From GCA-2705995 sp048267965 (GTDB lineage Bacteria > Bacteroidota > Bacteroidia > Flavobacteriales_G > Salibacteraceae): 64,000 nt of DNA. The DNA lies in assembly GCA_048267965.1 (NCBI GenBank), contig JBLWWK010000001.1, positions 434,001-498,000 of the forward strand, in the 5' to 3' direction. Below the pieces are notes generated by a model. The model was not told the origin of the DNA. It saw nothing but the letters and a program-made list of their open reading frames with translations, and ran no database searches. Made by a program: the position numbers and the translations under genes. Below are positions 9,532 to 19,078 of the stretch, piece after piece; position 1 is the first letter of the stretch; every line of letters starts with the position of its first letter.

Positions 9532-12069
9532 TTAACGAAGAACTACTTTGAAGATTCCAGTTTCGTTCTTGTCGTTTTCAATTTTCAAGAAGTAGATACC
9601 TTTTTCAAGACCAGCTAATTTGAATTCAGCTCTGTGGTTTCCAGAGATGCTTTCAGTTCTGTTCTCGATTACTTGACCTACAACATTTTGTAATGTGAAC
9701 TCATAAGTTCCCGCAGTAACTCCGTTTAAGTCAACGTTTACGTTGTTAGAAGTTGGGTTAGGGAAGATGCTCACTTTGTTGTTTAATACGTTTTCTGCAA
9801 CGCTAGTAATAACTGATACAGAAATTGGATCAGTAGAACAACCGTTAGCATCTGTAATTACAACATTCCATGTACCTGAGCTCATGTTGGTTGGGTTAGC
9901 ACCTGTAGCAGTTCCACCGCCAGCACCAGTCCAAGCATAAGTGTAAGGAGGAGTTCCGCCTTGCGCAGTTGCAGAAGCAGAGTTTACAGCACCCGTTGCA
10001 GTACCAGTTACAGCAGAAGCTGGCTGAGTAATGTCTTGGTTAAATACTGTAGTACAGCTGTTATCATCAGTGATAGTTACTGAGTAAGTACCTGCACATA
10101 ATGAAGAAACAGAGCTTCCAGAAAGCGTGTTATCAGACCAAGCGTAGTTGATAGTACCAGTACCACCAGATACGTTTACTGTAATGCTACCATCACAGTC
10201 ACCGAAACAGTTGATATCAGTGTTACTAGAAGGTGCTAAAGTTGCAGTAGGAGCGTTATCGTTGTCTAATACAACAGTAACCTCTTGTGAACATAAGTTA
10301 GCATCAGTTACAGTAACAACATAAGAACCAGCTGCTAAGTTAGTACCAGTAGCTGTGTTTTGTCCATCAGGCCATTGGTACACATAAGGGCTTGTACCAC
10401 CTGAAGGAGCGATTAATACAGATCCATCAGAAGCACCACAACCAGGAGCGTTAAGAACAGTTGGGTTACCATCAATTACCGGACAGCTAAGACCTTCAAC
10501 ATTCAAACGGATGTAAGGAACGTTGTCGAACTGAGCGAAATACCAGTTACCACCAGAACCAGCAACAGCACCGATGTTCTCGTAAACTTGTCTCCAAGAA
10601 GGATTACGATCGTCAATACCTAACCAAACTGTATCTGAAATAACTTCAACCCCTACAAAGTAAGTTCCAACAGGAAGTGGAGTATCAGGAAGGTCGAAAG
10701 TTTTCCAACCTAAATCAGAAGCTTGAATAGTGTAGAATTGCTCACTTTCAATGATGTTGAAACCAGCATCCATTAAGTATACAGACATTACAGAACCAAC
10801 TGATTGGTTAGGGAATGATACTGGATCACCAATGAAGATATCAACTGAAGTAGCAACGTCAGCATTGTGGATGTCGAAACGTGGAGCAACAATACCTGTT
10901 TCTTCTCTACGAGTAACGAACTCAATGTTGTCATCATCTCTAGCGTATACTGTATCAGTAACTGTTAACTCTTTAGTGATGATGTTATCAGCCGGAGAGA
11001 AATCAGTTGAATCTGATTTAGCCATAAACTCATAAGTGAAAAGACCTTGTCCACCAGCAGTAAAGTAGAAATCGTTAGAAGCTACTTCGTCTGTGTAAAC
11101 AGCACCTTCAACTACAGTGTTGCCACCAACAGTTGTTTTAGTGTCGTTTGTGTTAGGACCAGTAATGTTGATTTCGAAACGTGAGTTAGGCTGATCTGCA
11201 CCACCGAAGCTAGTAGCAGTACCACCAAACCACATTGTATCACCGGTAATTTGTGATAAAGGAACTTGGTAATAGTATTCGTTCAAACCGTTAGAATCAG
11301 CTACAGATTTGAAGAAAACATCATTAATCACTAAGTTGTTGCTTGGAGCTTCGATAAGACGAATGTCATCGATCATCCAGAAATAGTGAGATTCATTTGC
11401 CCAAGTAAACCTAAGACGGATTTGACCTGAAGGTACAACTCCTAAGTATACGTTTCTAAGAACTGGGTTAGCGGTAGCTTGGTTAGCACCAACGCCATCT
11501 CTTACATCTTGTGATGTCCAAGTAGCACCACCATCAGTAGACCATTCAGCTAACATCTCTGTGTTAGTGAAAACACGTCCGTAATGCTCAAATTCAAGAA
11601 CCATAGCTGTTGCCGAAGGAACAGTAATGTCTCCTGTTTCAAAAGAAGCAGTAATTGCTTGGAAAGAAGCTGGAGTACCTGGAGTGTTAAATCCATCACA
11701 GTTTAACTGCATAAATCCATTCGTTCCTGAAGTAGAAGCGATAGCAGACTCATTTGTGTATTGTCCTGATGGATCAGAAGTTGTGTAAATCCAATCAGCA
11801 CCTGCTGGAGTTGCATTTAGCGACCAACCGGCTGGGATACCACCTGCAAAGTCTTCAGACCAAATAACATCGCCAGGAGCTCTGTTAGTTGATTGTTGAA
11901 TAGTTGATGAAACTCCTGCCTGTTTAGCAACCGCTGATGTTTGTAGTTGTGGAGCGGCAGACCTTTCAGCACCAGCAAATGGAGCTAACGAATTGTCTTG
12001 GCTCGACTGACCCATTGAAAGGCCGTAACCTCCCATGAGCATCAAAGCTGTTAAGTAAATTTTGTTCAT
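9532..12069 (-). CDS. T9SS-secreted protein with SprB-type repeats
   Basis: 845 residues, exported and probably surface-attached or released. Order: signal peptide (residues 1-20, ...LSMG-Q); a MAM/choice-of-anchor-like jelly-roll domain (about 65-240, VIWSEDFAGGIPAGW to FWMIDDIRLIE); a linker and beta-rich middle; three tandem SprB/PKD-like repeats (about 540-760), each with GGT.PY.Y.W and G.Y.V.VTD...C signatures; and a type A T9SS sorting domain (last about 75 residues, FPNPTSNNVNVDL to KGIYFLKI) that PorU would cleave. The ligand is unknown. It is a paralogue of the upstream gene at 12188. Each has its own promoter and terminator, so they are not a simple operon. Confidence 0.88.
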   Translation of the reverse strand: MNKIYLTALMLMGGYGLSMGQSSQDNSLAPFAGAERSAAPQLQTSAVAKQAGVSSTIQQSTNRAPGDVIWSEDFAGGIPAGWSLNATPAGADWIYTTSDPSGQYTNESAIASTSGTNGFMQLNCDGFNTPGTPASFQAITASFETGDITVPSATAMVLEFEHYGRVFTNTEMLAEWSTDGGATWTSQDVRDGVGANQATANPVLRNVYLGVVPSGQIRLRFTWANESHYFWMIDDIRLIEAPSNNLVINDVFFKSVADSNGLNEYYYQVPLSQITGDTMWFGGTATSFGGADQPNSRFEINITGPNTNDTKTTVGGNTVVEGAVYTDEVASNDFYFTAGGQGLFTYEFMAKSDSTDFSPADNIITKELTVTDTVYARDDDNIEFVTRREETGIVAPRFDIHNADVATSVDIFIGDPVSFPNQSVGSVMSVYLMDAGFNIIESEQFYTIQASDLGWKTFDLPDTPLPVGTYFVGVEVISDTVWLGIDDRNPSWRQVYENIGAVAGSGGNWYFAQFDNVPYIRLNVEGLSCPVIDGNPTVLNAPGCGASDGSVLIAPSGGTSPYVYQWPDGQNTATGTNLAAGSYVVTVTDANLCSQEVTVVLDNDNAPTATLAPSSNTDINCFGDCDGSITVNVSGGTGTINYAWSDNTLSGSSVSSLCAGTYSVTITDDNSCTTVFNQDITQPASAVTGTATGAVNSASATAQGGTPPYTYAWTGAGGGTATGANPTNMSSGTWNVVITDANGCSTDPISVSVITSVAENVLNNKVSIFPNPTSNNVNVDLNGVTAGTYEFTLQNVVGQVIENRTESISGNHRAEFKLAGLEKGIYFLKIENDKNETGIFKVVLR

Positions 12070-12090
12070 AAAAGTTAGAATTTAGATTCT

Positions 12091-12098
12091 CAAATATA
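12091..12098 (-). promoter_or_regulatory. -7 box of the 9532-12069 gene
   Basis: CAAATATA on the plus strand is TATATTTG on the coding strand, exact -7 consensus, 21 nt upstream of the ATG. A TTTG lies 14 nt further upstream, closer than the usual spacing. Confidence 0.55.
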
Positions 12099-12135
12099 TC
12101 ACTTAATACGAACAAAAGCAGAAAAGGTTGTAACA

Positions 12136-12168
12136 AAAAAAAGCCAACTCATATTGAGTTGGCTTTTA
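12136..12168 (-). terminator. Terminator of the 12188-14299 gene
   Basis: AAGCCAACTCatatTGAGTTGGCTT hairpin; read on the minus strand it ends in a T tract. It separates the two paralogous secreted-protein genes. Confidence 0.9.
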
Positions 12169-12187
12169 TCAATCTATAAAGAGGACT

Positions 12188-14299
12188 TTATTTTTTGATT
12201 AATTTGAAAGTGTGCTGAGCACCGCTCTCGCCTTCTACGTTTAAGAAGTAGATTCCACTTTCGAAACCTTCAAGGTTAAATTTCTGCTGACCAGAACCTT
12301 GTAAGTTCATTTTAGTTGTTTGCATTTGCTGACCTACAACATTCAAAATTGTAATGGTGTAGTTGTCTTGTGCTAAACCATCAAAGTTCATAGTGAAAAC
12401 ACCAGTTGATGGGTTAGGGAATACTCCAATCGATTGCTCTAAGGTTAATTCGTTAGTTGAAACGATTCCACCTACTGTAAAGTCGATAGGGTTTGAAGTA
12501 CAACCGTTCACATCAGTAATAACAACTGTGTATGTACCTTGGCTAGAAATATTAGTTAAATCTTCTGCACTGTTTTGGCCTGCAGGAACCGAACCACCAT
12601 TAGAAGCAGTCCAGCTATAACTATAAGGAGCAGAACCTCCAGTTGCAGTTAAATCGATAGAACCTAATTCTAAGTTGTCTACAACTGTAGCATTTCCGTC
12701 AACTGAAACACCAGCACATAAGTCACGACCACCTTTTACATTTAAACGAATAAAAGGAGTTAACGTAGTAGAGTACGACCAAGTTGATGATTCGTCAACA
12801 TTTACTAAGGTTACAAATGGAGGTGTGTTTCCATTCACTTCACTGTTTGTTCCGATAGCTGTTTCATCAGTGTATACTTTAACTGAAGCATAGTACCCGC
12901 CAGGTGCAAGAGTTGGAGGGTTTCCACTTGCGTCTGTAATAGGTAAAGTAACTAAACCATCTTCATCAGCTGTTACAACTGTGTAGAATTCGTTAGAACC
13001 TACTGGGTTGTTTAAATCAGTTTCGTTGTATAGGTAAAAAGACAATGGATCACCAGCATCAATACCGTAACCATTTGATAAATCTGGGAACCAAGCAGAA
13101 ATTGAAAGTCCTGTATCAGGTGCATTGATTTCAAAATAAAGAGCTACTTCCCAAATGTTACTAGCAGCATCGTACCAGTTACCCGAGTTAATAGTTCCTA
13201 AATCTCTACCGTAAGTACCACCAGTTACTTCAAAAGAGAAGCTGCCTGTATCGTTTCCGTTCACTTCGTCTGTAGAATCAGAAGTAAAGAAGAAATCGAT
13301 GTCGTAGTTACCTTGTCCACTGTTCGGGTAAAACTCAGAAGTAACATCTGCAGAATCAGTAGCTCCAGTAGCTAAAGGAGCTAAAGCAGCACTTGTACCG
13401 TTATATGTACCTTGACCTGAAACGTTAACATTTAAAGCAACGTTTGTTTGAGTAGCGCTACCAATGTTTTCTACAACACCACCAAAGTTGATTGTGTCTA
13501 AGTTTGCGTGAATTTCAGGAATAAATGTATAGTAGCTAGAAAAAGTACTATCTGCAAAACCGTTAAAGTAGTACTGGTTAAACGCCATGTTGTTGGCTGG
13601 AGCTTCTTCAATAGAAACGTCATCTACCATCCAAGCATAATCACATCCGTCACCACCGTTAGCGGTTCCTGATAAGAAGTGGAAACGAACCCATACAGTA
13701 GCTTCGTTAGCAGCAACACTTGAAATGTTTACTACCGCTTCAGCTGGGTTAGAAGTAGAAGAGTTAGATGCAACAGCACTGTTAACCTCAAACTGAGTCC
13801 AGTTGGTTCCATCGTTACTTACTTCAACAAAAGTTTGATCAGAAAACTTTCTGTAAAACTGCTCAAAGCGAATAATTACACCAGTTAACGAAGAACAATC
13901 GATTGAGTTAGCAGTTTCAATAAACGCACTTTGGTCTCCTGAACATAGGTTGTCAGAATCAAAAAGAGCGAAACCGTTTGCCGCTGTTGTAGATGCAATT
14001 GGGTCGATAGGGAAAGAACCTGCAGGTCCAGCAGTTCCAATTACCCAATCATCAGATGTACCAGCTACCTCATTGTAGATGTTCCAATCTGCTGGGTTAG
14101 AGAAATCTGAAGTAAATACAGAAGTTGCACGAACCGCGTGGCGAGTGCTCCAACCTTTTTGTGCAGGAACTACTGAATTGTTGTTTTTTGCTTTTTTGGC
14201 CAAAGGAGCAGACCCAGATGTATATTGGTTGTCTGATACTTGTGCCGTAGATGCTAAACTGATTGCGATAGCACCCACTAAGGAGTAAAATCTTTTCAT
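12188..14299 (-). CDS. T9SS-secreted protein, paralogue with one SprB-like repeat
   Basis: 703 residues. Signal peptide (residues 1-19, SLASTA-Q), jelly-roll choice-of-anchor-like domain (about 57-240, SVFTSDFSNPADW to YAWMVDDVSIEEAP), a beta-rich middle region, one SprB/PKD-like repeat (about 545-612, GGSAPYSYSW to VNGCTSNP) and a type A T9SS sorting domain (FPNPSTGVFTMNF to SGIYFLNV). The architecture is shared with the neighbour at 9532, which carries three repeats; a tandem duplication followed by repeat gain or loss is the simplest reading. Function unknown beyond a probable surface or extracellular role. Confidence 0.87.
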   Translation of the reverse strand: MKRFYSLVGAIAISLASTAQVSDNQYTSGSAPLAKKAKNNNSVVPAQKGWSTRHAVRATSVFTSDFSNPADWNIYNEVAGTSDDWVIGTAGPAGSFPIDPIASTTAANGFALFDSDNLCSGDQSAFIETANSIDCSSLTGVIIRFEQFYRKFSDQTFVEVSNDGTNWTQFEVNSAVASNSSTSNPAEAVVNISSVAANEATVWVRFHFLSGTANGGDGCDYAWMVDDVSIEEAPANNMAFNQYYFNGFADSTFSSYYTFIPEIHANLDTINFGGVVENIGSATQTNVALNVNVSGQGTYNGTSAALAPLATGATDSADVTSEFYPNSGQGNYDIDFFFTSDSTDEVNGNDTGSFSFEVTGGTYGRDLGTINSGNWYDAASNIWEVALYFEINAPDTGLSISAWFPDLSNGYGIDAGDPLSFYLYNETDLNNPVGSNEFYTVVTADEDGLVTLPITDASGNPPTLAPGGYYASVKVYTDETAIGTNSEVNGNTPPFVTLVNVDESSTWSYSTTLTPFIRLNVKGGRDLCAGVSVDGNATVVDNLELGSIDLTATGGSAPYSYSWTASNGGSVPAGQNSAEDLTNISSQGTYTVVITDVNGCTSNPIDFTVGGIVSTNELTLEQSIGVFPNPSTGVFTMNFDGLAQDNYTITILNVVGQQMQTTKMNLQGSGQQKFNLEGFESGIYFLNVEGESGAQHTFKLIKK

Positions 14300-14339
14300 A
14301 ATAATTTTTATTTGTTAAGCTTCAACTTTTACGATGTTT

Positions 14340-14347
14340 CAAAATTA
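14340..14347 (-). promoter_or_regulatory. -7 box of the 12188-14299 gene
   Basis: CAAAATTA on plus is TAATTTTG on the coding strand, exact TAnnTTTG, 40 nt upstream of the ATG. Confidence 0.5.
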
Positions 14348-14489
14348 GAGTGAACCGTTCAGAAAACACTTGTAGAATCACATAATCATCTAAAAGAAAC
14401 ACGTATTTAACGTCTTATTAAGACTAATAAGTAAGTGGGTGGTTTAATGCATACACGTAAAAAATACGCAAAAGGTTAGGTATAAATAC

Positions 14490-14517
14490 GAAAAAACTCG
14501 CTATTTAAGCGGGTTTC
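14490..14517 (-). terminator. Terminator of gcvP
   Basis: On the minus strand, an ACCCGCT-taaat-AGCGAGT hairpin (one mismatch pair) followed by TTTTTT, about 32 nt after the gcvP stop. Confidence 0.75.
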
Positions 14518-14548
14518 CTAATTTTACAGGTCTATACTTTATTGACGC

Positions 14549-17419
14549 TTAGGCTTCTGCATACGTCTCAATGGAAGGGCAACTGCAAATTAAATTGCGG
14601 TCTCCAAAAGCATTGTCGATTCTGCGTACTGCTGGCCAAACTTTCTGGTCTCTTAGATAGCCTAATGGATATGCCGCTTTTTCTCTAGAATAGGGCATAT
14701 TCCAAGCATCGCTAATCACTAAATTAGCTGTATGTGGAGCATTTTTCAGAACGTTATTGTCAGGGTTTGCATCGCCCGAGATAATTGATTCGATTTCTTG
14801 ACGAATAGAAATCATCGCATCGCAAAAACGGTCAAGCTCCTCTTTAGATTCACTTTCTGTAGGTTCAATCATAACGGTTCCTGCTACAGGAAAACTCACA
14901 GTTGGTGCATGAAAACCATAATCGATTAATCGCTTGGCAATGTCTTCGACCTCAATGTTCGCAAACTTTTTAAAGTGTCTGCAATCAACAATCATTTCGT
15001 GCGCAACTTGACCTCTTTCACCTGTGTAAAGCACTTGAAAATGATCTTCTAATCGTTTTCTCATGTAATTAGCGTTGAGGATCGCGTACTTAGTTGAGTT
15101 GGTTACTCCTTTTACACCTAGCATTTTAATGTAAGCGTAAGAAATAATCAGAATCAACGTACTTCCATAAGGTGCTGCTGAAACAGAAGAAATGGCTTGG
15201 TCACCTCCTGTAGGAACCAAATTGTGGCCAGGTAAGAAAGGCACAAGGTGTTTTGCTACACCGATGGGTCCCATACCGGGGCCACCGCCACCGTGAGGAA
15301 TAGCAAACGTTTTGTGTAAGTTAAGGTGACAAACATCAGCTCCAATTTTCCCTGGGCTTGTTAACCCAACTTGAGCATTCATGTTAGCACCATCCATGTA
15401 AACTTGACCTCCGTTATCGTGAATGATTTGAGTTATTTCAGTAATTGACTTCTCAAACACACCGTGAGTAGAAGGGTAAGTTACCATTAGAGAAGAAAGG
15501 TTTTCGCTGTGCTTCTCTGCCTTTTCTCTTAAATCGTTAACATCAATGTTTCCTTTATCGTCACAATTTACAACCACTACTTTCATTCCTGCCATTACAG
15601 CTGATGCAGGGTTAGTTCCGTGAGCAGAAGAAGGTATTAAACAAATGTTTCTGTGAGAATCACCTCGAGATTCGTGGTACCCACGAATAACCATTAAACC
15701 TGCATACTCACCTTGAGCTCCTGAATTAGGCTGAAAAGACATGGCAGCAAAGCCTGTAATTTCAGAAAGGTCTTTGTCTAGCTCATTCAGAATTTGCTCG
15801 TATCCTTTTGCTTGTTCGATGGGAACAAACGGATGTAGATTGGCAAATTGAGGGTTTGTAATTGGTTCTAATTCGGCAGCAGCATTCAATTTCATGGTGC
15901 AAGATCCTAAAGAAATCATGCTATGAACCAATGAAATGTCTTTGTTTTCAAGCTTTTTGATGTACCTCATTAAGCTTGTTTCTGAATGGTATTTATTGAA
16001 AATGGGATGCTCTAAATAAGGAGTGGCTCTAGCCATAGCATCTTCAAAACCAACACCGTTTTCATCAATTTCAGTTAGAGCAGAAATCGATTTGTTAAAA
16101 GTAGTTCCAATTACTTCAAGAAGAGCATTCACATCTTCTAGAGTAGTGGTTTCGTTCAACGAAATGCTAAAAGAAGTTTCGTTGTATAAGAAGTTAATTT
16201 CTGCCGCTTCGGCTTTCGATTTTAATTCTTTTAGTTCTTCAGCTGATGCCGAGAAAGAAAGAGTATCGAAATATTGCTTGTTTTCTTGGTTGAGACCAGC
16301 CTTAGTAAGGGCATTGCTTAAGGCGCGAGTATGCAAATGGATGCGCTCGGCAATTCCTTTAATTCCTTTTGGCCCATGGTAAACCCCATACATACCTGCC
16401 ATAATAGCTAATAGTGCTTGGGCAGTACAAATATTGGAGGTTGCACGGTCTCTTTTGATGTGTTGCTCACGAGTTTGCAGAGCCATGCGTAGCGCTTTAT
16501 TGCCATCTCTATCTACAGAAACACCAATAATTCTACCTGGAATATGCCTTTTGTATTCTTCTTTGGTTGCGAAATAAGCAGCGTGAGGGCCACCGTATCC
16601 CATTGGTACACCAAAACGCTGAGTAGATCCTACTACACAATCTGCGCCCCAACTACCAGGAGATTTGAGAACGGCTAAACTCATGATGTCTGCAGCAACC
16701 GCTACTTTTACCTCTTTTTCTTGCGCCTTTTCAGTAAATTCTGCGTAGTCTTCTACTTCACCGTTCGCTGCTGGGTATTGTACTAAAGCGCCAAAAAACG
16801 ATTCGTCTAATTCTGTTTCACTGAATTTTCCGTAAACAATCTCGATTTCTAAAGGAACCGCTCTTGTTTCTAATACACTCTTGGTTTGAGGATAGCAATT
16901 CTCAGCTACAAAGAATTTTTTTACACCTGCTTTTTGGGCTTTTCTAGATCGTGTGTTGTAGAACATAATCATGGCTTCTGCCGCTGATGTTCCTTCGTCT
17001 AGAAGCGAAGCGTTCGCAATTTCCATATTGGTAAGATCCATTACCATCGTTTGGAAATTCAGCAAAGCCTCTAATCGACCTTGTGCAATTTCTGCTTGGT
17101 AAGGCGTGTAAGCTGTGTACCAACCTGGATTTTCAAGAATGTTTCTGCGAATAGCCGCAGGAACAATCGTGTCGTAATATCCTAAACCAATGTAGGTTTT
17201 GAAAACTTTATTCTTATTGCCTAGCGCTTGAATATGGTTTAAAAACTCATACTCTGTCATTGCGGGCGACAAATTGAGGGGCTCGGTGTACCTTATGTTA
17301 TCAGGAATGGTAAGATGAATTAATTCGTCTATGTTTTCCACTCCTACAGTGCTTAACATCTCTTTAGTATCCGCCTCATTCGGGCCAATATGCCTGTGCT
17401 CAAATCGATCTGTAAACAT
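14549..17419 (-). CDS. gcvP: Glycine dehydrogenase (decarboxylating), P-protein of the glycine cleavage system
   Basis: 956 residues, the length of a fused (alpha plus beta) P-protein. It decarboxylates glycine with PLP and loads the aminomethyl group on H-protein lipoate. The N-terminal FEHRHIGPNEADTKEML block, the C-terminal half PLP-lysine region NLHKTFAIPHGGGGPGMGP and the MIEPTESESKEELDRFCDAM block are all present. It stands alone; gcvT and gcvH are not in the window. No glycine riboswitch is seen upstream. Its product feeds the one-carbon pool also supplied by fhs at 55345. Confidence 0.96.
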   Translation of the reverse strand: MFTDRFEHRHIGPNEADTKEMLSTVGVENIDELIHLTIPDNIRYTEPLNLSPAMTEYEFLNHIQALGNKNKVFKTYIGLGYYDTIVPAAIRRNILENPGWYTAYTPYQAEIAQGRLEALLNFQTMVMDLTNMEIANASLLDEGTSAAEAMIMFYNTRSRKAQKAGVKKFFVAENCYPQTKSVLETRAVPLEIEIVYGKFSETELDESFFGALVQYPAANGEVEDYAEFTEKAQEKEVKVAVAADIMSLAVLKSPGSWGADCVVGSTQRFGVPMGYGGPHAAYFATKEEYKRHIPGRIIGVSVDRDGNKALRMALQTREQHIKRDRATSNICTAQALLAIMAGMYGVYHGPKGIKGIAERIHLHTRALSNALTKAGLNQENKQYFDTLSFSASAEELKELKSKAEAAEINFLYNETSFSISLNETTTLEDVNALLEVIGTTFNKSISALTEIDENGVGFEDAMARATPYLEHPIFNKYHSETSLMRYIKKLENKDISLVHSMISLGSCTMKLNAAAELEPITNPQFANLHPFVPIEQAKGYEQILNELDKDLSEITGFAAMSFQPNSGAQGEYAGLMVIRGYHESRGDSHRNICLIPSSAHGTNPASAVMAGMKVVVVNCDDKGNIDVNDLREKAEKHSENLSSLMVTYPSTHGVFEKSITEITQIIHDNGGQVYMDGANMNAQVGLTSPGKIGADVCHLNLHKTFAIPHGGGGPGMGPIGVAKHLVPFLPGHNLVPTGGDQAISSVSAAPYGSTLILIISYAYIKMLGVKGVTNSTKYAILNANYMRKRLEDHFQVLYTGERGQVAHEMIVDCRHFKKFANIEVEDIAKRLIDYGFHAPTVSFPVAGTVMIEPTESESKEELDRFCDAMISIRQEIESIISGDANPDNNVLKNAPHTANLVISDAWNMPYSREKAAYPLGYLRDQKVWPAVRRIDNAFGDRNLICSCPSIETYAEA

Positions 17420-17441
17420 GCTTTTTTCGTCTTAAGGGATG

Positions 17442-17449
17442 CAAATATA
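17442..17449 (-). promoter_or_regulatory. -7 box of gcvP
   Basis: CAAATATA on plus is TATATTTG on the coding strand, 23 nt before the gcvP ATG; predicts a leader of about 16 nt. Confidence 0.6.
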
Positions 17450-17602
17450 ACTACATTGATAAGGTATTGTTTCTGAGAATTGTAAAAGGTTTTTTCTGTT
17501 GGTGTAAGAGTCAGTTAATCAGTGTTTTGTGTGCTTTTTGAAAGTGGCCGAATCAAATTCTGCAAAATAGATGAAAAACAGAGATTTACTACTATTGCAA
17601 AC

Positions 17603-18475
17603 ATGTTGAAAAACGTAGCGCAGTCTTTTTTAAAAGGATGGGTATACAGTAATGTGTACATTGTGTTTGTAATTGGTTTTTTAGTAGCACAGAGTTACGT
17701 TTTGGTAGGAGCCGTAATAGACTTCAATTATTTCTGGTTTGCAACGAGCGCAACACTTTTCCTTTATCCATTGCATCGTTTATTAGGCTCGTTATCTATT
17801 CAAGAGAGCACGCCCATAGAGAGAATTCTTTGGGCCAGAAAACATAAACAAGCACTTATTCCATTGGTGATTTGTGGGGTAGTTTTGTCGGTGTATTATT
17901 TTTTTCAACTCTCTTCAGAATTGCGTTGGTGTTTTGTTCCGTTAGCGGCTATTTCGTTGAGTTATTCGCTTCCTATTCCGTGGTTAAAAGGATCTCGAAA
18001 GCGGTTGCGAGACATCCCATATGTTAAAATTTATGCTATTGCCATAACGGTAAGTGTAATTACTTTACTTATTCCGTTGTCAAATGCCGGTTTAACCACT
18101 ACAGAATTGATTTTACTGTTTTTTTCTCGGGTGCTATTAGTGCTGGCAGTTACCATTCCGTTCGATATTCGAGATGTACACCTCGATCAACCTTACGGTT
18201 TAAAAACACTGCCATTGGTGTTGGGTGTTCAGCGAGCTAAAAGCTTGTCGCTGTTGCTTCTCAGCGGATTTACACTGTTCAATTTCACCCTTTTTTTCTT
18301 CTTTTCTACCTTTTCAATTTACTTTTTGATGGTTTTGGTCGCAAGCGATGTTTACGCTGCTTTTTGGCTCAGTAAAGTCGATGAAAATAAGTCGGAGTTC
18401 TTTTATGCGTTTGGAGTTGAAGGAATTTTTATTGTGCAATCTGCAGCAGTAATTCTAATGAGTTTTTTGCCATAA
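17603..18475 (+). CDS. UbiA-like prenyltransferase-family membrane protein
   Basis: 290 residues from ATG 17603; a GTG at 17522 would add 27 residues that look non-coding. Eight or so hydrophobic segments. The C-terminal half has the second UbiA Asp motif (DIRDVHLDQPYGLKTLP), but at the place of the first motif (NDxxDxxxD) the sequence reads YPLHRLLGS, with no aspartates. UbiA enzymes use both motifs to bind Mg-diphosphate, so this is either an atypical member or one that lost catalysis. The 3' end overlaps the convergent methyltransferase gene by 21 nt. Substrate unknown. Confidence 0.7.
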   Translation: MLKNVAQSFLKGWVYSNVYIVFVIGFLVAQSYVLVGAVIDFNYFWFATSATLFLYPLHRLLGSLSIQESTPIERILWARKHKQALIPLVICGVVLSVYYFFQLSSELRWCFVPLAAISLSYSLPIPWLKGSRKRLRDIPYVKIYAIAITVSVITLLIPLSNAGLTTTELILLFFSRVLLVLAVTIPFDIRDVHLDQPYGLKTLPLVLGVQRAKSLSLLLLSGFTLFNFTLFFFFSTFSIYFLMVLVASDVYAAFWLSKVDENKSEFFYAFGVEGIFIVQSAAVILMSFLP

Positions 18476-19078
18476 AGTAGCTTCAAATCTTCCGTTTTGA
18501 TGGCTTTTAACACATTTCCATTGGGCAGATAAAAGCTGCATTAAATCGGGTAGTTTTTTACGATGAGCGCCTGTGGTATATTTAAATAAGGCGTACAATG
18601 TATGCTGGTGAAGTTGATTTTTCTGAGGTTTAAAATCAACAATGTGTAAATAGGTATTATCGGGTAACTGTAGGAACCATTTTCGACTCAATTCAACAAT
18701 TTCTTCATCCGATAATAAATCTAATACGAAGGGAAGATGTAAACACTCAACGGAAGAATTGAATTGGATTTTTTGAACGGATCCTACCGAAAATTGAGCA
18801 AAAGATGAATGGATGGCTTTTTGGGTTTTGCGCAACATCGAAGGAGAGATGTCGAATACGTGTAAACTTTTTGGCTGCAAAAAGTTGAGAATTTGGCGGG
18901 AGAGAAATCCGTTTCCATCGCCTATAACCCAATGAGTTTGGTGGTGGGGAAGTGAAGAAAGAAGGCGCGTTTGAATGTTTTCTATGGTTTTTCCGTACCG
19001 GAACCACCGTACTAAAAAGTAAAAAGGAGTCCAATAATTGAACCCCTTTCTCGCTTTTATTTGATCTTGATTATGCAA
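18455..19078 (-). CDS. Small class I SAM-dependent methyltransferase
   Basis: 207 residues. A Rossmann-type SAM site is visible as HWVIGDGNGFLSRQIL (about residues 49-64), followed by LHVFDISPSML (acidic end of strand 2). The substrate is not deducible. It starts 8 nt inside the 3' end of hemL on the same strand, so the two are co-transcribed and probably translationally coupled; a heme/tetrapyrrole or quinone link is possible but unproven. Confidence 0.7.
   Translation of the reverse strand: MHNQDQIKARKGFNYWTPFYFLVRWFRYGKTIENIQTRLLSSLPHHQTHWVIGDGNGFLSRQILNFLQPKSLHVFDISPSMLRKTQKAIHSSFAQFSVGSVQKIQFNSSVECLHLPFVLDLLSDEEIVELSRKWFLQLPDNTYLHIVDFKPQKNQLHQHTLYALFKYTTGAHRKKLPDLMQLLSAQWKCVKSHQNGRFEATLWQKTH

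Noticed and set aside
14300..14548. Glycine riboswitch near gcvP
   Set aside because: This region is downstream of gcvP, and the true upstream region (17420-17520) shows only a -7 box and no aptamer.
16023..16382. 119-codon plus-strand frame inside gcvP
   Set aside because: Antisense shadow of a conserved gene with no domain.
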